Origin: Candidatus Poseidonia sp.
Lineage (GTDB): Archaea > Thermoplasmatota > Poseidoniia > Poseidoniales > Poseidoniaceae
Assembly: GCA_016778305.1 (NCBI GenBank)
Contig: JADHPT010000008.1
Coordinates: forward strand, 22,560 to 86,559
DNA: 64,000 bases
Reading direction: 5' to 3'
Part shown: positions 16,323 to 25,520 of the stretch, one piece after another
How positions within the stretch are numbered: the first letter of the stretch is position 1
Layout of the letters: every line of letters starts with the position of its first letter
Program-made: the position numbers and the translations under genes
The notes under the pieces: model-generated
What the model saw: only the letters and a program-made list of their open reading frames with translations
Told to the model about the DNA's origin: nothing
Database searches by the model: none

Positions 16323-17270
16323 TCAAGAAGAACCTCCTTGACCAAGGTTGATGCGAAGTGGCATACGTATTGTTGCCACTTCATCGGAAGCGAGTGAACG
16401 GATGAATGGAACTTCCTCTGCGAGGAAACCTGGAGGGACCCAAGGTGTGAGTAGAATTTCGCTGAGCGGTTCCATCGAGCGGTTTTGTGCTCGCATTGTG
16501 ACCGTAATTTCTCCCGATCGCATCTCATAGGCGGTGGCAACCGATAACTTTCGAGTCAGTGGCGTATCTTCCGACGTAAGGCGATAATCTGGCTTAATTT
16601 CAAAGCGAAGTGGAATGTTGCCTCCGGGCGCAATGATGGGGAGGTCGACATTTGGCGGGAACGCAGTCCACCCTTCAGGAACCGGTGGTTTGAGGCGCAA
16701 CATAGGCATGGGGATTGGGCCGTCGTTGATAATGCGGACAAGAAGCACACCCGCATCTCCACCGGCTGGCCATCGTGTGTCTACGCCCATCCAAAAATGC
16801 CTGAAGAGGAAAGGGTTGAGCGTCGATGTATTTCCACCGATCAAATCCTCAAGCAAGTCTTCGACTTCAATTGTTGATTGACGAATGTCCCCGATTTCAG
16901 CTGCCGCTGTGGATTCTCGCAATTTGTACAAGATACGTTCTGCCTCCTCAAGGGAGATGTGTTTGTGGGTCAGCAACCGATGCAACATGGCAATGCTCCG
17001 ACGCAGATGGAGGACATCTTCCTCCAACTCATCAAGCGTTTTCTCAGCGATTTTGATGTTCTTCTTGGCCCGTCCAAGTTGGTGCATACCCAGGTATACC
17101 TTGGCTTCACCGAGATCCATTTCAGTTTCGGAGAGTGATGGATTTTCTTGCCGAGCGGCCTTTCGAGCGATACGCTCTAAGGTTTGTGAAGCCTCGAGAA
17201 TGCCTCGCTCGCGGTCAGCCAATTCTTGAGCCATGACGTCGTCGGGAGTATCAAATTCATCCTCAGTCAT
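16323..17270 (-). CDS. coiled-coil plus beta-sandwich protein of archaellum locus, unknown
   Basis: 315 residues from ATG 17268-17270 (MTEDEFDTPDD); the frame is open further upstream inside the giant gene but that part is out of character. There is no signal peptide. Residues about 10-170 are helical: a TPR-like or coiled-coil segment (ETEMDLGEAKVYLGMHQLG, then AEKTLDELEEDVLHLRRSI). The C-terminal half is beta-rich with an Ig-like/NEW3 look (LLVRIINDGPIPMPMLRL, VPEGWTAFPPNV, APGGNIPLRFEI). Its start overlaps the stop of the giant gene by 8 bases. It is not a known archaellum component. Position suggests a cytosolic partner of the giant protein or of the motor. Confidence 0.65.
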   Translation of the reverse strand: MTEDEFDTPDDVMAQELADRERGILEASQTLERIARKAARQENPSLSETEMDLGEAKVYLGMHQLGRAKKNIKIAEKTLDELEEDVLHLRRSIAMLHRLLTHKHISLEEAERILYKLRESTAAAEIGDIRQSTIEVEDLLEDLIGGNTSTLNPFLFRHFWMGVDTRWPAGGDAGVLLVRIINDGPIPMPMLRLKPPVPEGWTAFPPNVDLPIIAPGGNIPLRFEIKPDYRLTSEDTPLTRKLSVATAYEMRSGEITVTMRAQNRSMEPLSEILLTPWVPPGFLAEEVPFIRSLASDEVATIRMPLRINLGQGGSS

Positions 17271-20200
17271 CCGAATCACCTCCTTCATCAAATTTGAATT
17301 CTTCATCCATGATGTTGCTCTTTTCTGCCGCACCAGATGTAACTGGGGTTGAGGCAGGTGCCCGTTCGCCGAGAATTGCAGTAAGGTCAAGACCGTCATC
17401 CGCTAAATCATTGAGCAAGCGAGCCGGATCACCAAGGTCCCGTTCAATGCGAATGGCCTTGATTTCAGCATCGGTCATGCGACCGTAGAGGTTGCCGTAA
17501 AGACGGTCCGAGCGGCGTAGGATATACCATACTCCTGCCATGATGGCCACGAAGTATGCGGCCATCATCAACAAGTTATCACTGTCCGTAGCCAATTGTG
17601 CTGGTAGGCCGAGCACGATAGCGAGCATTCCTAACACGGGAATTGAAAGGATGATGGTCAATTGGCGACGGCCGTCTGTTAGGGCGTCAAAATGATCGGA
17701 ATATACCGTTGAGATACCCTTTCGAGCGCGCTGGTAATCTTCGTGGATGAGGCGGAATTCTTCGCTGCTCTTCCAAGTCATGCGCCAAATCCACAATCCA
17801 CACAGAATCAGAACCGTAGGTCCCCAATACGACGCATTGAACAGATGGAAGGCAAAGCCGAAACTGATGACTCCAGCATAAACGCCGGCTAATTGCCACT
17901 TTTCAGATTGGCTTGCGAGCCGTGTGAAGATCACAGATAACAAAGCCGCAACCGCACAGGCAATAAAGGCAATTGAGAGGTCGGGTGACCATGATTGAAC
18001 GGTGATTTCGAGTTGCAATGCATCGTTATCTGCTTGGTTATTCTCACCAACATAGAGGTACTCCATCGATGCAGTACAGGAGATGGTTCGTGAGGCCTCC
18101 CACCAATCGATGGTATTTGCCTGCACGTCCCACTGGAAGGTGTGGTTGTCACGAGGGCCAAGAACTGCGAGGTTAACCGGAGTTGAGAGAATCGTCACAT
18201 CGCCGTCACAGTCGAGCAATGGAGTGATGCCAAGGGCTTGTGCAGTACCGTCATTTTTCACAACCATGGAGTAGGTTGTTGCTTGACCTTCATAGAAAAT
18301 TTTTTCATCAGGTCCGTGAGATTCCACTTCGGGGTCGGCATAAACGGCTAATTTGTAAGTAAAAGTCTCCTCATCATAAACCGTGTAGCCGTTGTTTTCA
18401 TCAGGATGATACAGTCTGAAGGTGAGGTCCCAGCCGTCTCCTGCGAGGATATCGGGGGGGTTTGGTGTGTCGATGACGAGTGTGATTGGGTCGCTGGTCA
18501 CCCATGGCTGGCGAGAGGGGAGCGTGACACGGGTGTCCGCTCCCAGCGAAGTTGAACCACAATATTGTGACAAATTCAGTGGTGTATCTTCACCCCCAAC
18601 TCTTAGGCTAAACGACCATTCGTAATCTGATGCATTCTGTCCAACGCTGGCCATGTCAAGAAGTCGAGAGGATTGGCAGAGCTCAATCTCATAACCGATG
18701 GCCTCGATTTGACCGGTGGGGATGTGAGAGTAGGTGATGAAGTATTCCTTCTCTCCATAATCTTGAGGTGGTGCAACCGGTGTGTCACTTTCCTCAAAGA
18801 AGCGATCCATCACGAGATTTGTGTAGAACTCAGCGCTGCCTTGAACCTCGGCATCCGCTGGTTGGAGCTTCACAATGAGGTTGGCGGCGAGGGTGAGAGC
18901 CGGTTGAGTTGCCGTATTTTTTACGGTGAAGGTGAATTGTGTGGGAGTCCCTTTCTTGAGATCGAGTGTTTGGGGAGCCGAATTTGAAATCTCCCAGTCT
19001 GTACTGGGTGTAGCAAGGCCGCCTTGGAGAAGTGAGTACGTGATGTTAACGGTCACGTCTGCATTTCCTGTATTGGTGACCATTACATCCCACGTGCGGG
19101 ATGTACCACGGTGGTATTCCTTGGTGGCTGGCCACTCGTCCACTTCCACCATGAACAGAGGGTTGACGATGAAGTCGAAGGTGTGAACCTTGAGGACCTC
19201 ATCGGTTGTAGCGTTCAGAATACGCATGGTGACGGGATAGATCTGACCGTTGAGCAAATCTTCATCTCCGCCGAGAGGTGGAACCGCTACCGAGAAGGTA
19301 TCGGAGTAGGCTTCATCCACACCAAGGTTGAGCGGCAGATTGGCCGAAGTAACCGTCCAATTTCCAGCAACTTTCGTTTCAAGAATGATGTCTTCGACGA
19401 GGTTTCCATTATTTGTGAGTGTGAAATTGACTTCCTGATTTGTTCCTGGGATGACGCCGAGACTGAGTGGCGTATCCACCATAATGCCGTGTTCTTCGCT
19501 GATGTTACCAATGACAAAAGAAGAAAGGTTGAGTCCTGAATCAGCATTGGATACCCAGAGAATTGCAGAATAATTTGTCGCTGCTAAAGCGTCGCTTGAT
19601 GGCGTGAGGCGAATCCGAACGGTTTCATCATAGCCTGCACCGATTTGGATGACGCTCGGGGTTTCAAGTTGGAACGTCAATTCTCCACGATTGGAATCAT
19701 CAAGCCACAGATTGAAACTAGCAGGTGTATTTCCTACATTGCTCACCACCACGCTGGTGGTGATTGAGTCTCCAACGGAAAGGTTGATGATTTGCGTTGA
19801 CGGATTAAGCAGGGCGTTGACCTTCTCTCCGACACGAATCGGTATGTCAAGTTGAGTAACGTAAGCACCACTGGCAAGGTCAAGAACTTGAATTTGGAGG
19901 TATTCAATGCTGTCCGCAGGAGCTTCTGGGTCGGTTGTTACATAGGTGGAGAAATTCTTCATGTGGACCAGATCATCAGAGGGATAATCTGCTACATCGG
20001 CAGGTACCGAAAGAAGGGTGGTAGACGGCATGAGGGTGGTATTTGAGAAGGAAGCAACCCAATTTGCGGGCAGGGTATTCATCATCACCAAGGAATAGGA
20101 GGTCATGTTGTTACCGGTGTTGTTGAGTGAGAGGGGGACTTCTGTTTCTTCCCCGACCATGACGTCAAAGGGAGCGTAGTCTTGACCCTCAGCGCCGAGA

Positions 20201-22176
20201 ATAGGCGGGACGACGAGTGTCAGCGTCTGCGTGATGGCTGAAGCGAGCACGTTGGAGCCCTGATGTACGCCACCCAGCGTAGGAGTGGCAGTAACAGGAA
20301 GGGTGAGTGTACCCGACATCGGGTAATCGTCAGCTGGCCCTTGCAACGTCATGACGGCTGCGGAACTTTGTCCGAGATTCATACCCGGGAAGGCCGTTGG
20401 CGTAAGGCCGACAGCCCAGCGTGTGGCTTCGTCAAAGCCACCGGTGGAGTCCGAAACGAAGACCGGCGTTCCCAAAGAGAGCGTTGCATCAACCGTTTCT
20501 GTCAATTGGCTTACGAGATTATGACGGACCTCGACTTCCAGATCAAGGATTTCCTCAAGACCAACGCCTTGACGAGCAAGCATGACTTCTTCAACGGTCA
20601 TTTCGATATGTTCAGTGGGCAAGCCTGGGTCAACAATGACAACTGGCTGGATGGTCACAGGAGCAGCACCGAGATCGGGCAAGCCTCCGTCGGTGGATTG
20701 GGCTTGAACCCACACAGACATTGAATCGCCAGCACGGTTGTATTCTGCAGCGACGAGGGGATTTTTGATGCTTGCAGGCTTGACGTTCACAGCGATGTTC
20801 ACGTCTTCGCCAGGTTGAAGAATGCCTGTTGAAGTACTGTCTAAGGAGACATCCCAGTTAATTGGGTTGGTTGAAACACCGGATGAGAGCATGAAGGTCG
20901 TAGGAGCGTTGCCCGTGTTCTCAACGTTTACTTGGATGGTCGCTTCGACCCCGGGAATCAACGTTGTAGCGGCAGTTGGCATCGTAACGTCGACTCCGTA
21001 GGATTCGCTTGCCAAGACAGTGGTCGAAACGGTCTTGGAGAGGGAAGCGCTGTTGGAGGCGACCGTGAGGGTCACAATCTCTGAATCTGTACGCTGTGCA
21101 TCCACTGGAACGGCCACTTGAATCAAAACTGAACTCGTGACGCCAGGAGAGAAGTTGGGGGTTTGCGAAGCTGGCGTCATCACCGTAACCCAACCGCTCA
21201 CGTTGCTCTGGGAAACGGTGTAATCATCACTGGACAACCCGACATTCTTCACAAGATAGGTGAGTGTGGAGCTTTGTCCGGGCTCTATGCTTCGATCGTG
21301 TGCCGGCGTGATTTCGAAATCAAAATTTGAAAAGACAACGACTTGCGATAAGAATTCGACTGATTTTGACCAACCCACACCGCTCGCCGTCATGGTTCCG
21401 ACGACGTCCCATGTCCCGCTACGAGAGGTGGCATCAAACGACATCGCAATGCTTTGAGGGGTTGCTCCGCCGTTGTAAATCGAACCGGGATTAACAACTG
21501 GTATGGTTGATGAAGCCACGGAAAAAGTGTTGCTAGGATTCGCTACTTCGGTGAACGCAAGCGTGTATGCCGCTGAGAAATTCTTGACGCCATCGTTGCG
21601 AACAGCAATGGAGAAGGCATGAACGGATTGTGACCAAACAACGTTCGTGGCGCCTCCAGTTGGCTGAGGGATGGTTACGATTGGGACGCTGGCATTTTGA
21701 TAATGCTGGACATCAACAATCTTCTGTTCTTCGTTGTTCGCAGTATTAACGTCAGGGCTTGAAGTAACCCGTGCTTTGAGAATTTGATCATCGCCCAGTG
21801 TAGCAGCCCATGAAAAGACCTGCACCGCACTGCTCGCTCCCGCATTGATGACTCCAAGGTCAGCGGTATCAATGACGACATCCCCTGATGATGCAGTGCC
21901 TTGAAGCAAGAGAGAAAGAGATGCTTGACCGGCTGCGAGGCCAATGTTTTGGACTTGAATTCGCACGATGTGGGTGGAATCTTCTGCGATTACATTGCCG
22001 TTGAGGAGAATTGAGCCAGCGTCATCGAGCGTGAATGAGGAAATCACGAAATCCGGCGTTGAACGCCCGCTGTCTGCAACGGTAAGAGGAGCGACCATAG
22101 TGGCAACGAGAAGGGCAACCAGCGCATAAGCAAGTGTTGGCTTAGACAGTATCGGCACCCCCACTCGGCTTTTCAA
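17263..22176 (-). CDS. giant repeat protein with membrane C-terminus, head of archaellum locus
   Basis: Up to 1637 residues. A signal peptide is clear (hydrophobic AYALVALLVATMVAPLTVA). The start is uncertain: TTG 22174-22176 gives a basic N-region, GTG 22156-22158 a shorter one. About 1350 residues of exported Ig-like beta modules follow, in the CARDB/NEW3 style (HIVRIQVQNIGLAAGQASL, STLTYLVKNVGLSSDDYTV, IQVNVENTGNAPTTFMLSS). Near residue 1390 come about five membrane helices (LSIAFIACAVAALLSVIF; VYAGVISFGFAFHLF; LTIILSIPVLGMLAIVLG) and a cytosolic acidic tail. It is translationally coupled to the next gene. It could brace the cell wall around the motor, but its role is unknown. Confidence 0.8.
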   Translation of the reverse strand: MKSRVGVPILSKPTLAYALVALLVATMVAPLTVADSGRSTPDFVISSFTLDDAGSILLNGNVIAEDSTHIVRIQVQNIGLAAGQASLSLLLQGTASSGDVVIDTADLGVINAGASSAVQVFSWAATLGDDQILKARVTSSPDVNTANNEEQKIVDVQHYQNASVPIVTIPQPTGGATNVVWSQSVHAFSIAVRNDGVKNFSAAYTLAFTEVANPSNTFSVASSTIPVVNPGSIYNGGATPQSIAMSFDATSRSGTWDVVGTMTASGVGWSKSVEFLSQVVVFSNFDFEITPAHDRSIEPGQSSTLTYLVKNVGLSSDDYTVSQSNVSGWVTVMTPASQTPNFSPGVTSSVLIQVAVPVDAQRTDSEIVTLTVASNSASLSKTVSTTVLASESYGVDVTMPTAATTLIPGVEATIQVNVENTGNAPTTFMLSSGVSTNPINWDVSLDSTSTGILQPGEDVNIAVNVKPASIKNPLVAAEYNRAGDSMSVWVQAQSTDGGLPDLGAAPVTIQPVVIVDPGLPTEHIEMTVEEVMLARQGVGLEEILDLEVEVRHNLVSQLTETVDATLSLGTPVFVSDSTGGFDEATRWAVGLTPTAFPGMNLGQSSAAVMTLQGPADDYPMSGTLTLPVTATPTLGGVHQGSNVLASAITQTLTLVVPPILGAEGQDYAPFDVMVGEETEVPLSLNNTGNNMTSYSLVMMNTLPANWVASFSNTTLMPSTTLLSVPADVADYPSDDLVHMKNFSTYVTTDPEAPADSIEYLQIQVLDLASGAYVTQLDIPIRVGEKVNALLNPSTQIINLSVGDSITTSVVVSNVGNTPASFNLWLDDSNRGELTFQLETPSVIQIGAGYDETVRIRLTPSSDALAATNYSAILWVSNADSGLNLSSFVIGNISEEHGIMVDTPLSLGVIPGTNQEVNFTLTNNGNLVEDIILETKVAGNWTVTSANLPLNLGVDEAYSDTFSVAVPPLGGDEDLLNGQIYPVTMRILNATTDEVLKVHTFDFIVNPLFMVEVDEWPATKEYHRGTSRTWDVMVTNTGNADVTVNITYSLLQGGLATPSTDWEISNSAPQTLDLKKGTPTQFTFTVKNTATQPALTLAANLIVKLQPADAEVQGSAEFYTNLVMDRFFEESDTPVAPPQDYGEKEYFITYSHIPTGQIEAIGYEIELCQSSRLLDMASVGQNASDYEWSFSLRVGGEDTPLNLSQYCGSTSLGADTRVTLPSRQPWVTSDPITLVIDTPNPPDILAGDGWDLTFRLYHPDENNGYTVYDEETFTYKLAVYADPEVESHGPDEKIFYEGQATTYSMVVKNDGTAQALGITPLLDCDGDVTILSTPVNLAVLGPRDNHTFQWDVQANTIDWWEASRTISCTASMEYLYVGENNQADNDALQLEITVQSWSPDLSIAFIACAVAALLSVIFTRLASQSEKWQLAGVYAGVISFGFAFHLFNASYWGPTVLILCGLWIWRMTWKSSEEFRLIHEDYQRARKGISTVYSDHFDALTDGRRQLTIILSIPVLGMLAIVLGLPAQLATDSDNLLMMAAYFVAIMAGVWYILRRSDRLYGNLYGRMTDAEIKAIRIERDLGDPARLLNDLADDGLDLTAILGERAPASTPVTSGAAEKSNIMDEEFKFDEGGDSDD

Positions 22177-22633
22177 AGCGGTCGATGGTCACATTTCGGC
22201 CCTGTCGCTTCCATTGAGTCAGCAATTGTTCGAGCAGCGATTGGTGTTCTTCCTCAGAAATGCCCAAACGTCGGCGCTCTTCCCACAGAAGTAATTGTTC
22301 CGTGCGTGTGAGGAGGGCATCTCGCAGATACAATTCGAGCGTGCGACGGTAGGCGTCACGGTCGGATATTGCGTACACGATGGTGTTGCCAGGTACTTGG
22401 TCAGCTCTGTTTTGAATGAGATTCCCGAGCATGAGCGCCTCGTCATACGTCAAATGTCGCTTGTCGAGGTCTGTTTGAATTCCACTTGCAATCTCTTGGA
22501 GTTCAAACTTCGTTTTCGAACGCTGAATATTCTTGAAGTGGCGGCGAGCCCTACGTGACATACGCCCACTCACCATACACTTCCCTGAGCCCTGCCAGTT
22601 ATTGAAAGAATCGGTTGATTCTGCTGAACTCAC
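22142..22633 (-). CDS. basic helical protein of unknown function, first gene of archaellum locus
   Basis: 163 residues from GTG 22631-22633; ATG 22574-22576 (MVSGRMSRRARR) would give 144 and is plausible given the likely promoter position. After a basic patch (SRRARRHFKNIQRSKTK) the protein is almost wholly helical (LTYDEALMLGNLIQNRAD, YRRTLELYLRDALLTRTEQ, LGISEEEHQSLLEQLLTQW). No signal peptide, membrane helix or catalytic motif. The basic N-terminus could bind nucleic acid or membrane. The end overlaps the giant gene by 35 bases (with the TTG start), so the two are likely cotranscribed. I do not recognise the family. Confidence 0.6.
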   Translation of the reverse strand: MSSAESTDSFNNWQGSGKCMVSGRMSRRARRHFKNIQRSKTKFELQEIASGIQTDLDKRHLTYDEALMLGNLIQNRADQVPGNTIVYAISDRDAYRRTLELYLRDALLTRTEQLLLWEERRRLGISEEEHQSLLEQLLTQWKRQGRNVTIDRFEKPSGGADTV

Positions 22634-22644
22634 CCATTATGATT

Positions 22645-22657
22645 CAATAAATATTCA
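22645..22657 (-). promoter_or_regulatory. possible TATA element before the archaellum locus
   Basis: The divergent gap 22634-22762 is AT-rich. On the minus strand it reads GAATATTTATTG around 22645-22656, a fair archaeal TATA box. With a start site about 26 bases downstream (near 22624), transcription would begin inside the GTG-initiated frame, favouring the ATG at 22576 as true start of the first gene. No clear TATA box is visible for the peroxiredoxin gene on the other strand. Confidence 0.35.
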
Positions 22658-22762
22658 ACTTGCATAAAGGTGCGATAGCGGAGTAAATAGTCCAATAATG
22701 ACACGCTTTTGTAAGAAAAAATCATCCAATTCCTTTTGGAGGCGAACCCACACCATGGAAAC

Positions 22763-23248
22763 ATGAGCGAAACGATTCAATTACAAACAGGCGAAAACGC
22801 CCCTGACTTCACAGCACTCGATCAGCAAGGAAACGAACACAGTCTCGCCGCCTACCGAGAAGCTGGTAAGCACGTTATCCTCTACTTTTATCCGAAGGAT
22901 TCCACACCGGGATGCACTACACAAGCCTGTGATTTCCGAGACAACATGGATCGACTTAACAACGGAGATTACGTTGTTCTTGGTGTTTCGAAGGACTCTC
23001 AAACCTCCCATCAGCGGTTCATTGAGAAGCAGGAACTTAATTTTCCACTTCTGCTTGACGAGGACCTCGCCCTCCACAACGCGTTCGGCACTTGGCGTCT
23101 GAAGAAGAATTACGGTCGTGAATACATGGGGTGTGCCCGGTCAACTTTTGTCATCAATCCTGAAGGAACCCTTTCGTGGTGCCGGTACAACGTCAAAGCA
23201 AAAGGGCACGTTGGGATGTTGATGCGTGAACTCGGCATGAGCGAATGA
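22763..23248 (+). CDS. bcp: peroxiredoxin, BCP/PrxQ type
   Basis: 161 residues from ATG 22763 (MSETIQLQTG). The peroxidatic motif is YPKDSTPGCTTQACDFRD: the first Cys attacks hydroperoxides, and the second, five residues later, is the resolving Cys of the PrxQ/BCP subtype. The Arg of the active site is in MGCARSTFVI. The enzyme reduces hydrogen and alkyl peroxides using thioredoxin; thioredoxin and glutaredoxin genes occur elsewhere in the window. GGAGG at 22738-22742 lies rather far upstream for this start. It is followed after 6 bases by the acetyltransferase gene. Confidence 0.93.
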   Translation: MSETIQLQTGENAPDFTALDQQGNEHSLAAYREAGKHVILYFYPKDSTPGCTTQACDFRDNMDRLNNGDYVVLGVSKDSQTSHQRFIEKQELNFPLLLDEDLALHNAFGTWRLKKNYGREYMGCARSTFVINPEGTLSWCRYNVKAKGHVGMLMRELGMSE

Positions 23249-23254
23249 GGTGGT

Positions 23255-23740
23255 ATGATGACGGAACGCCCGCTCGCTGGCCAGCGGATTGAATTGTCGG
23301 GAGGAGGCACAGCTTGGTGGCCTTGCCACGTGGGAAGGGATACCACGGTCGGATCTTCAAGTTCGATCGGGGCTCTTGCACACGTTGGCCAACGCGTACG
23401 CATTGGTCAGCGATGTAAAATCCAGGGCTCAGCCTACATTGCCGATGATTGTCAATTGGACGACGATGTCTTTATCGGGCCGAGTGCAGTGCTTCTCAAT
23501 GACCGTTTTCCGCCTTCAAACGACCGTGCAAAATGGAACCCAATCCACGTTGGAACCGGTGCAGTAATCGGAGGAAACGCGACCGTTATCGCAGGATGCA
23601 ATCTTGGCGAAATGAGCGTCTTGGCTGCAGGTGCAGTCCTTACCAAGCACCTCCCAGCCAACGAAGTGTGGGCGGGTAATCCTGCCCGATACCTCATGAG
23701 CCGTGAAGCCTACGAACAAGCAAGGGAGGACAAAGCATGA
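23255..23740 (+). CDS. left-handed beta-helix acetyltransferase (WbpD/WlbB-like)
   Basis: 161 residues (ATG 23255, or 23258). Hexapeptide turns run through the chain (VGSSSSIGALAHVGQRVRIG, CKIQGSAYIADDC, VFIGPSAVLLNDRFPP, AVIGGNATVIAGCNLGEMS) and the end is LPANEVWAGNPARYL, all typical of nucleotide-sugar N-acetyltransferases such as WbpD/WlbB. These add acetyl from acetyl-CoA to an amino sugar. A role in building sugars for surface glycans or protein N-glycosylation is likely but not shown. Its end overlaps the flavin reductase gene by 4 bases. Confidence 0.8.
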   Translation: MMTERPLAGQRIELSGGGTAWWPCHVGRDTTVGSSSSIGALAHVGQRVRIGQRCKIQGSAYIADDCQLDDDVFIGPSAVLLNDRFPPSNDRAKWNPIHVGTGAVIGGNATVIAGCNLGEMSVLAAGAVLTKHLPANEVWAGNPARYLMSREAYEQAREDKA

Positions 23741-24543
23741 CGGACGAACGGAGCATTGTTGCTGCATTTTTACAACGCTGTAACGCCTATGCAAAGGCGA
23801 GTATTGAGCGCAAGCAGGAGCGTGGTGAGGACGATGAAATTCCAAGGTGGCAAGCCTACATTGAATTCAACGAACATGCGCTTGAGGAAATCGCTAACGG
23901 AACACTTGACCGTTGGTTTACACAGCGTGAAGAGGATGCTGCGGAGCCTCTGCACCGCTTGGACATCGATGCCATGGAACATGTAGAACGAAGCACATGG
24001 CTGAACAATGTGCTCTCACCACGACCTGTCGTTGTTGCAGGAACCATGGACGAGCACGGTGCGAGGAACTTCGCGCCCCTCTCTTCAGTGATGGGGGTGT
24101 CAACGGCACCGCCCTATCTAACAGCCTCTTTTTCAATCCACAAGGACAAACGCCCACGCGACACGCTTGCCAACATGCGAGCGACTGGTACCGTCATGCT
24201 CAACCTCATGCCAAGCACACCACGAGGGGCCGAGATCATCGACGAAACCGCCACTCCGCTTCCTCATGGAAGTGACGAATCAAACCTGCTGAACCTCGAA
24301 ACTGTTCGGGACCAACCCTTGTTGCTGAGCGAAGCCGTAGCGGGGATCGAGGCTGAATATGTTGAGGAACATCCACTCCCGGATGCAGTCGCACGCATTA
24401 CTGTGATGCGAGTAAAGGCCGTTTGGTTCTCATCGACAACCGTGCCTGCTGGAGGAATCAGTGTTCTCTGCCAGCACGGCCGCGATGACATCACCCCCGC
24501 ACCTGACGGATGGACTCGTAGAGTGGACAAGCACTACGGTTGA
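23737..24543 (+). CDS. flavin reductase-like FMN-binding protein
   Basis: 268 residues. An N-terminal helical stretch of about 80 residues precedes a split-barrel FMN-binding domain: LSPRPVVVAGTMDEHGARN, FAPLSSVMGVSTAPPYLTAS, DTLANMRATGTVMLNLM. This is the pattern of the flavin reductase-like family (DIM6/NTAB type), which binds FMN and reduces it or another small molecule with NAD(P)H. The helical N-terminus is not usual for the family. ATG 23737 overlaps the end of the preceding gene in an ATGA-like arrangement. The end overlaps the convergent epimerase gene by 10 bases. Substrate unknown. Confidence 0.75.
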   Translation: MTDERSIVAAFLQRCNAYAKASIERKQERGEDDEIPRWQAYIEFNEHALEEIANGTLDRWFTQREEDAAEPLHRLDIDAMEHVERSTWLNNVLSPRPVVVAGTMDEHGARNFAPLSSVMGVSTAPPYLTASFSIHKDKRPRDTLANMRATGTVMLNLMPSTPRGAEIIDETATPLPHGSDESNLLNLETVRDQPLLLSEAVAGIEAEYVEEHPLPDAVARITVMRVKAVWFSSTTVPAGGISVLCQHGRDDITPAPDGWTRRVDKHYG

Positions 24544-25520
24544 TGTTGGAGACCGCTCCATACAGAGATCAATCCGTCTTTCAAAGAGATGGCTGGATGC
24601 CACCCCAACATGCTCACTGCGTTGGTGCAATTGGGCAACCGCCGCATTGAATCACCGTGATAGCCCTCAGAGAGAACGATGTCAACCGCTTGGGAACCCA
24701 CCACCTCATTGATTGATTGAGCCAAGGAGAGCATGTTCACTTCTTCCTCAGAACCGAGGTTGAAAGACGAGCCACTGAGAGGTTGCCCCTCAATTCCTCC
24801 ATCGAGATGGCCGGCGAGATAAAAACCGTTGACAAGATCATCGATATGCGTAAAACTACGGGTTTGCTGGCCGTCCCCGTGTACGTTGATCGGTTCTTGG
24901 CGGCGAATCGCTTCGAACATCATCGCCACAACCTGTCCGTATTCGTCTCCCATCAATCGCACACCATAGCCGTTGAAGGGCCTGACAATACGCCCGTCCA
25001 AACCGTTGCGTACTGCATGCTGAACGGCCACTTCGTCGAGGTATTTACTCGCCCCATAAGCAAAGCGTTGATGCTGGGATGGATTGGAAAAGACGCTCTC
25101 GCTCCCTTCCATCAAAGGCATGCTTGAGACGTCTCCAAAGGCTTCGGGTGAAGAGGCCAGTACGTAACGAGAACCCCATTCAACAGCCTTCTCAACGGTT
25201 GCAAGCGTGGCATTGATGTTGACGTCAATCACCTGGCGAGCGGCCTCGTGAAACCAGCGTGTCCCGTTGATAGCTGCAAGATGGTGAATGAGGTCAATGC
25301 CTCCAAGGAGGTCGAAACAACGCTGTAAATCATCTGATGAACATGCATCACCAGAAAGGAAATGAAATGAAGGATGTTCATGGCATTCTTTCAAGTTCTC
25401 CGCTCGCCCGCGAAACATATTGTCCAAAGCGACGACTTGATGCCCTTCATTAAGCAGGCGCTCACACAATGAAGAACCGATGAAACCTGCACCACCCGTG
25501 ACCAAAATGCGTTGGCTCAA
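24534..25520 (-). CDS. NAD-dependent nucleotide-sugar epimerase/dehydratase (extended SDR)
   Basis: 328 residues. The N-terminal Rossmann motif is [18 protein letters not shown], followed by DNMFRGR and [11 protein letters not shown]. The catalytic pair YxxxK is in [13 protein letters not shown], with Ser in [20 protein letters not shown] and [11 protein letters not shown] complete the extended-SDR pattern seen in UDP-glucose epimerases and related dehydratases. The exact sugar cannot be read. Its ATG overlaps the end of the aconitase X gene by 4 bases, so the two form an operon, although no link in chemistry is obvious. Confidence 0.88.
   Translation of the reverse strand: MSQRILVTGGAGFIGSSLCERLLNEGHQVVALDNMFRGRAENLKECHEHPSFHFLSGDACSSDDLQRCFDLLGGIDLIHHLAAINGTRWFHEAARQVIDVNINATLATVEKAVEWGSRYVLASSPEAFGDVSSMPLMEGSESVFSNPSQHQRFAYGASKYLDEVAVQHAVRNGLDGRIVRPFNGYGVRLMGDEYGQVVAMMFEAIRRQEPINVHGDGQQTRSFTHIDDLVNGFYLAGHLDGGIEGQPLSGSSFNLGSEEEVNMLSLAQSINEVVGSQAVDIVLSEGYHGDSMRRLPNCTNAVSMLGWHPAISLKDGLISVWSGLQHQP

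Noticed and set aside
16262..16540. 93-codon extension of archaellin 2 upstream
   Set aside because: Overlaps the coiled-coil gene in another frame and would precede the class III leader; archaellin leaders are short.
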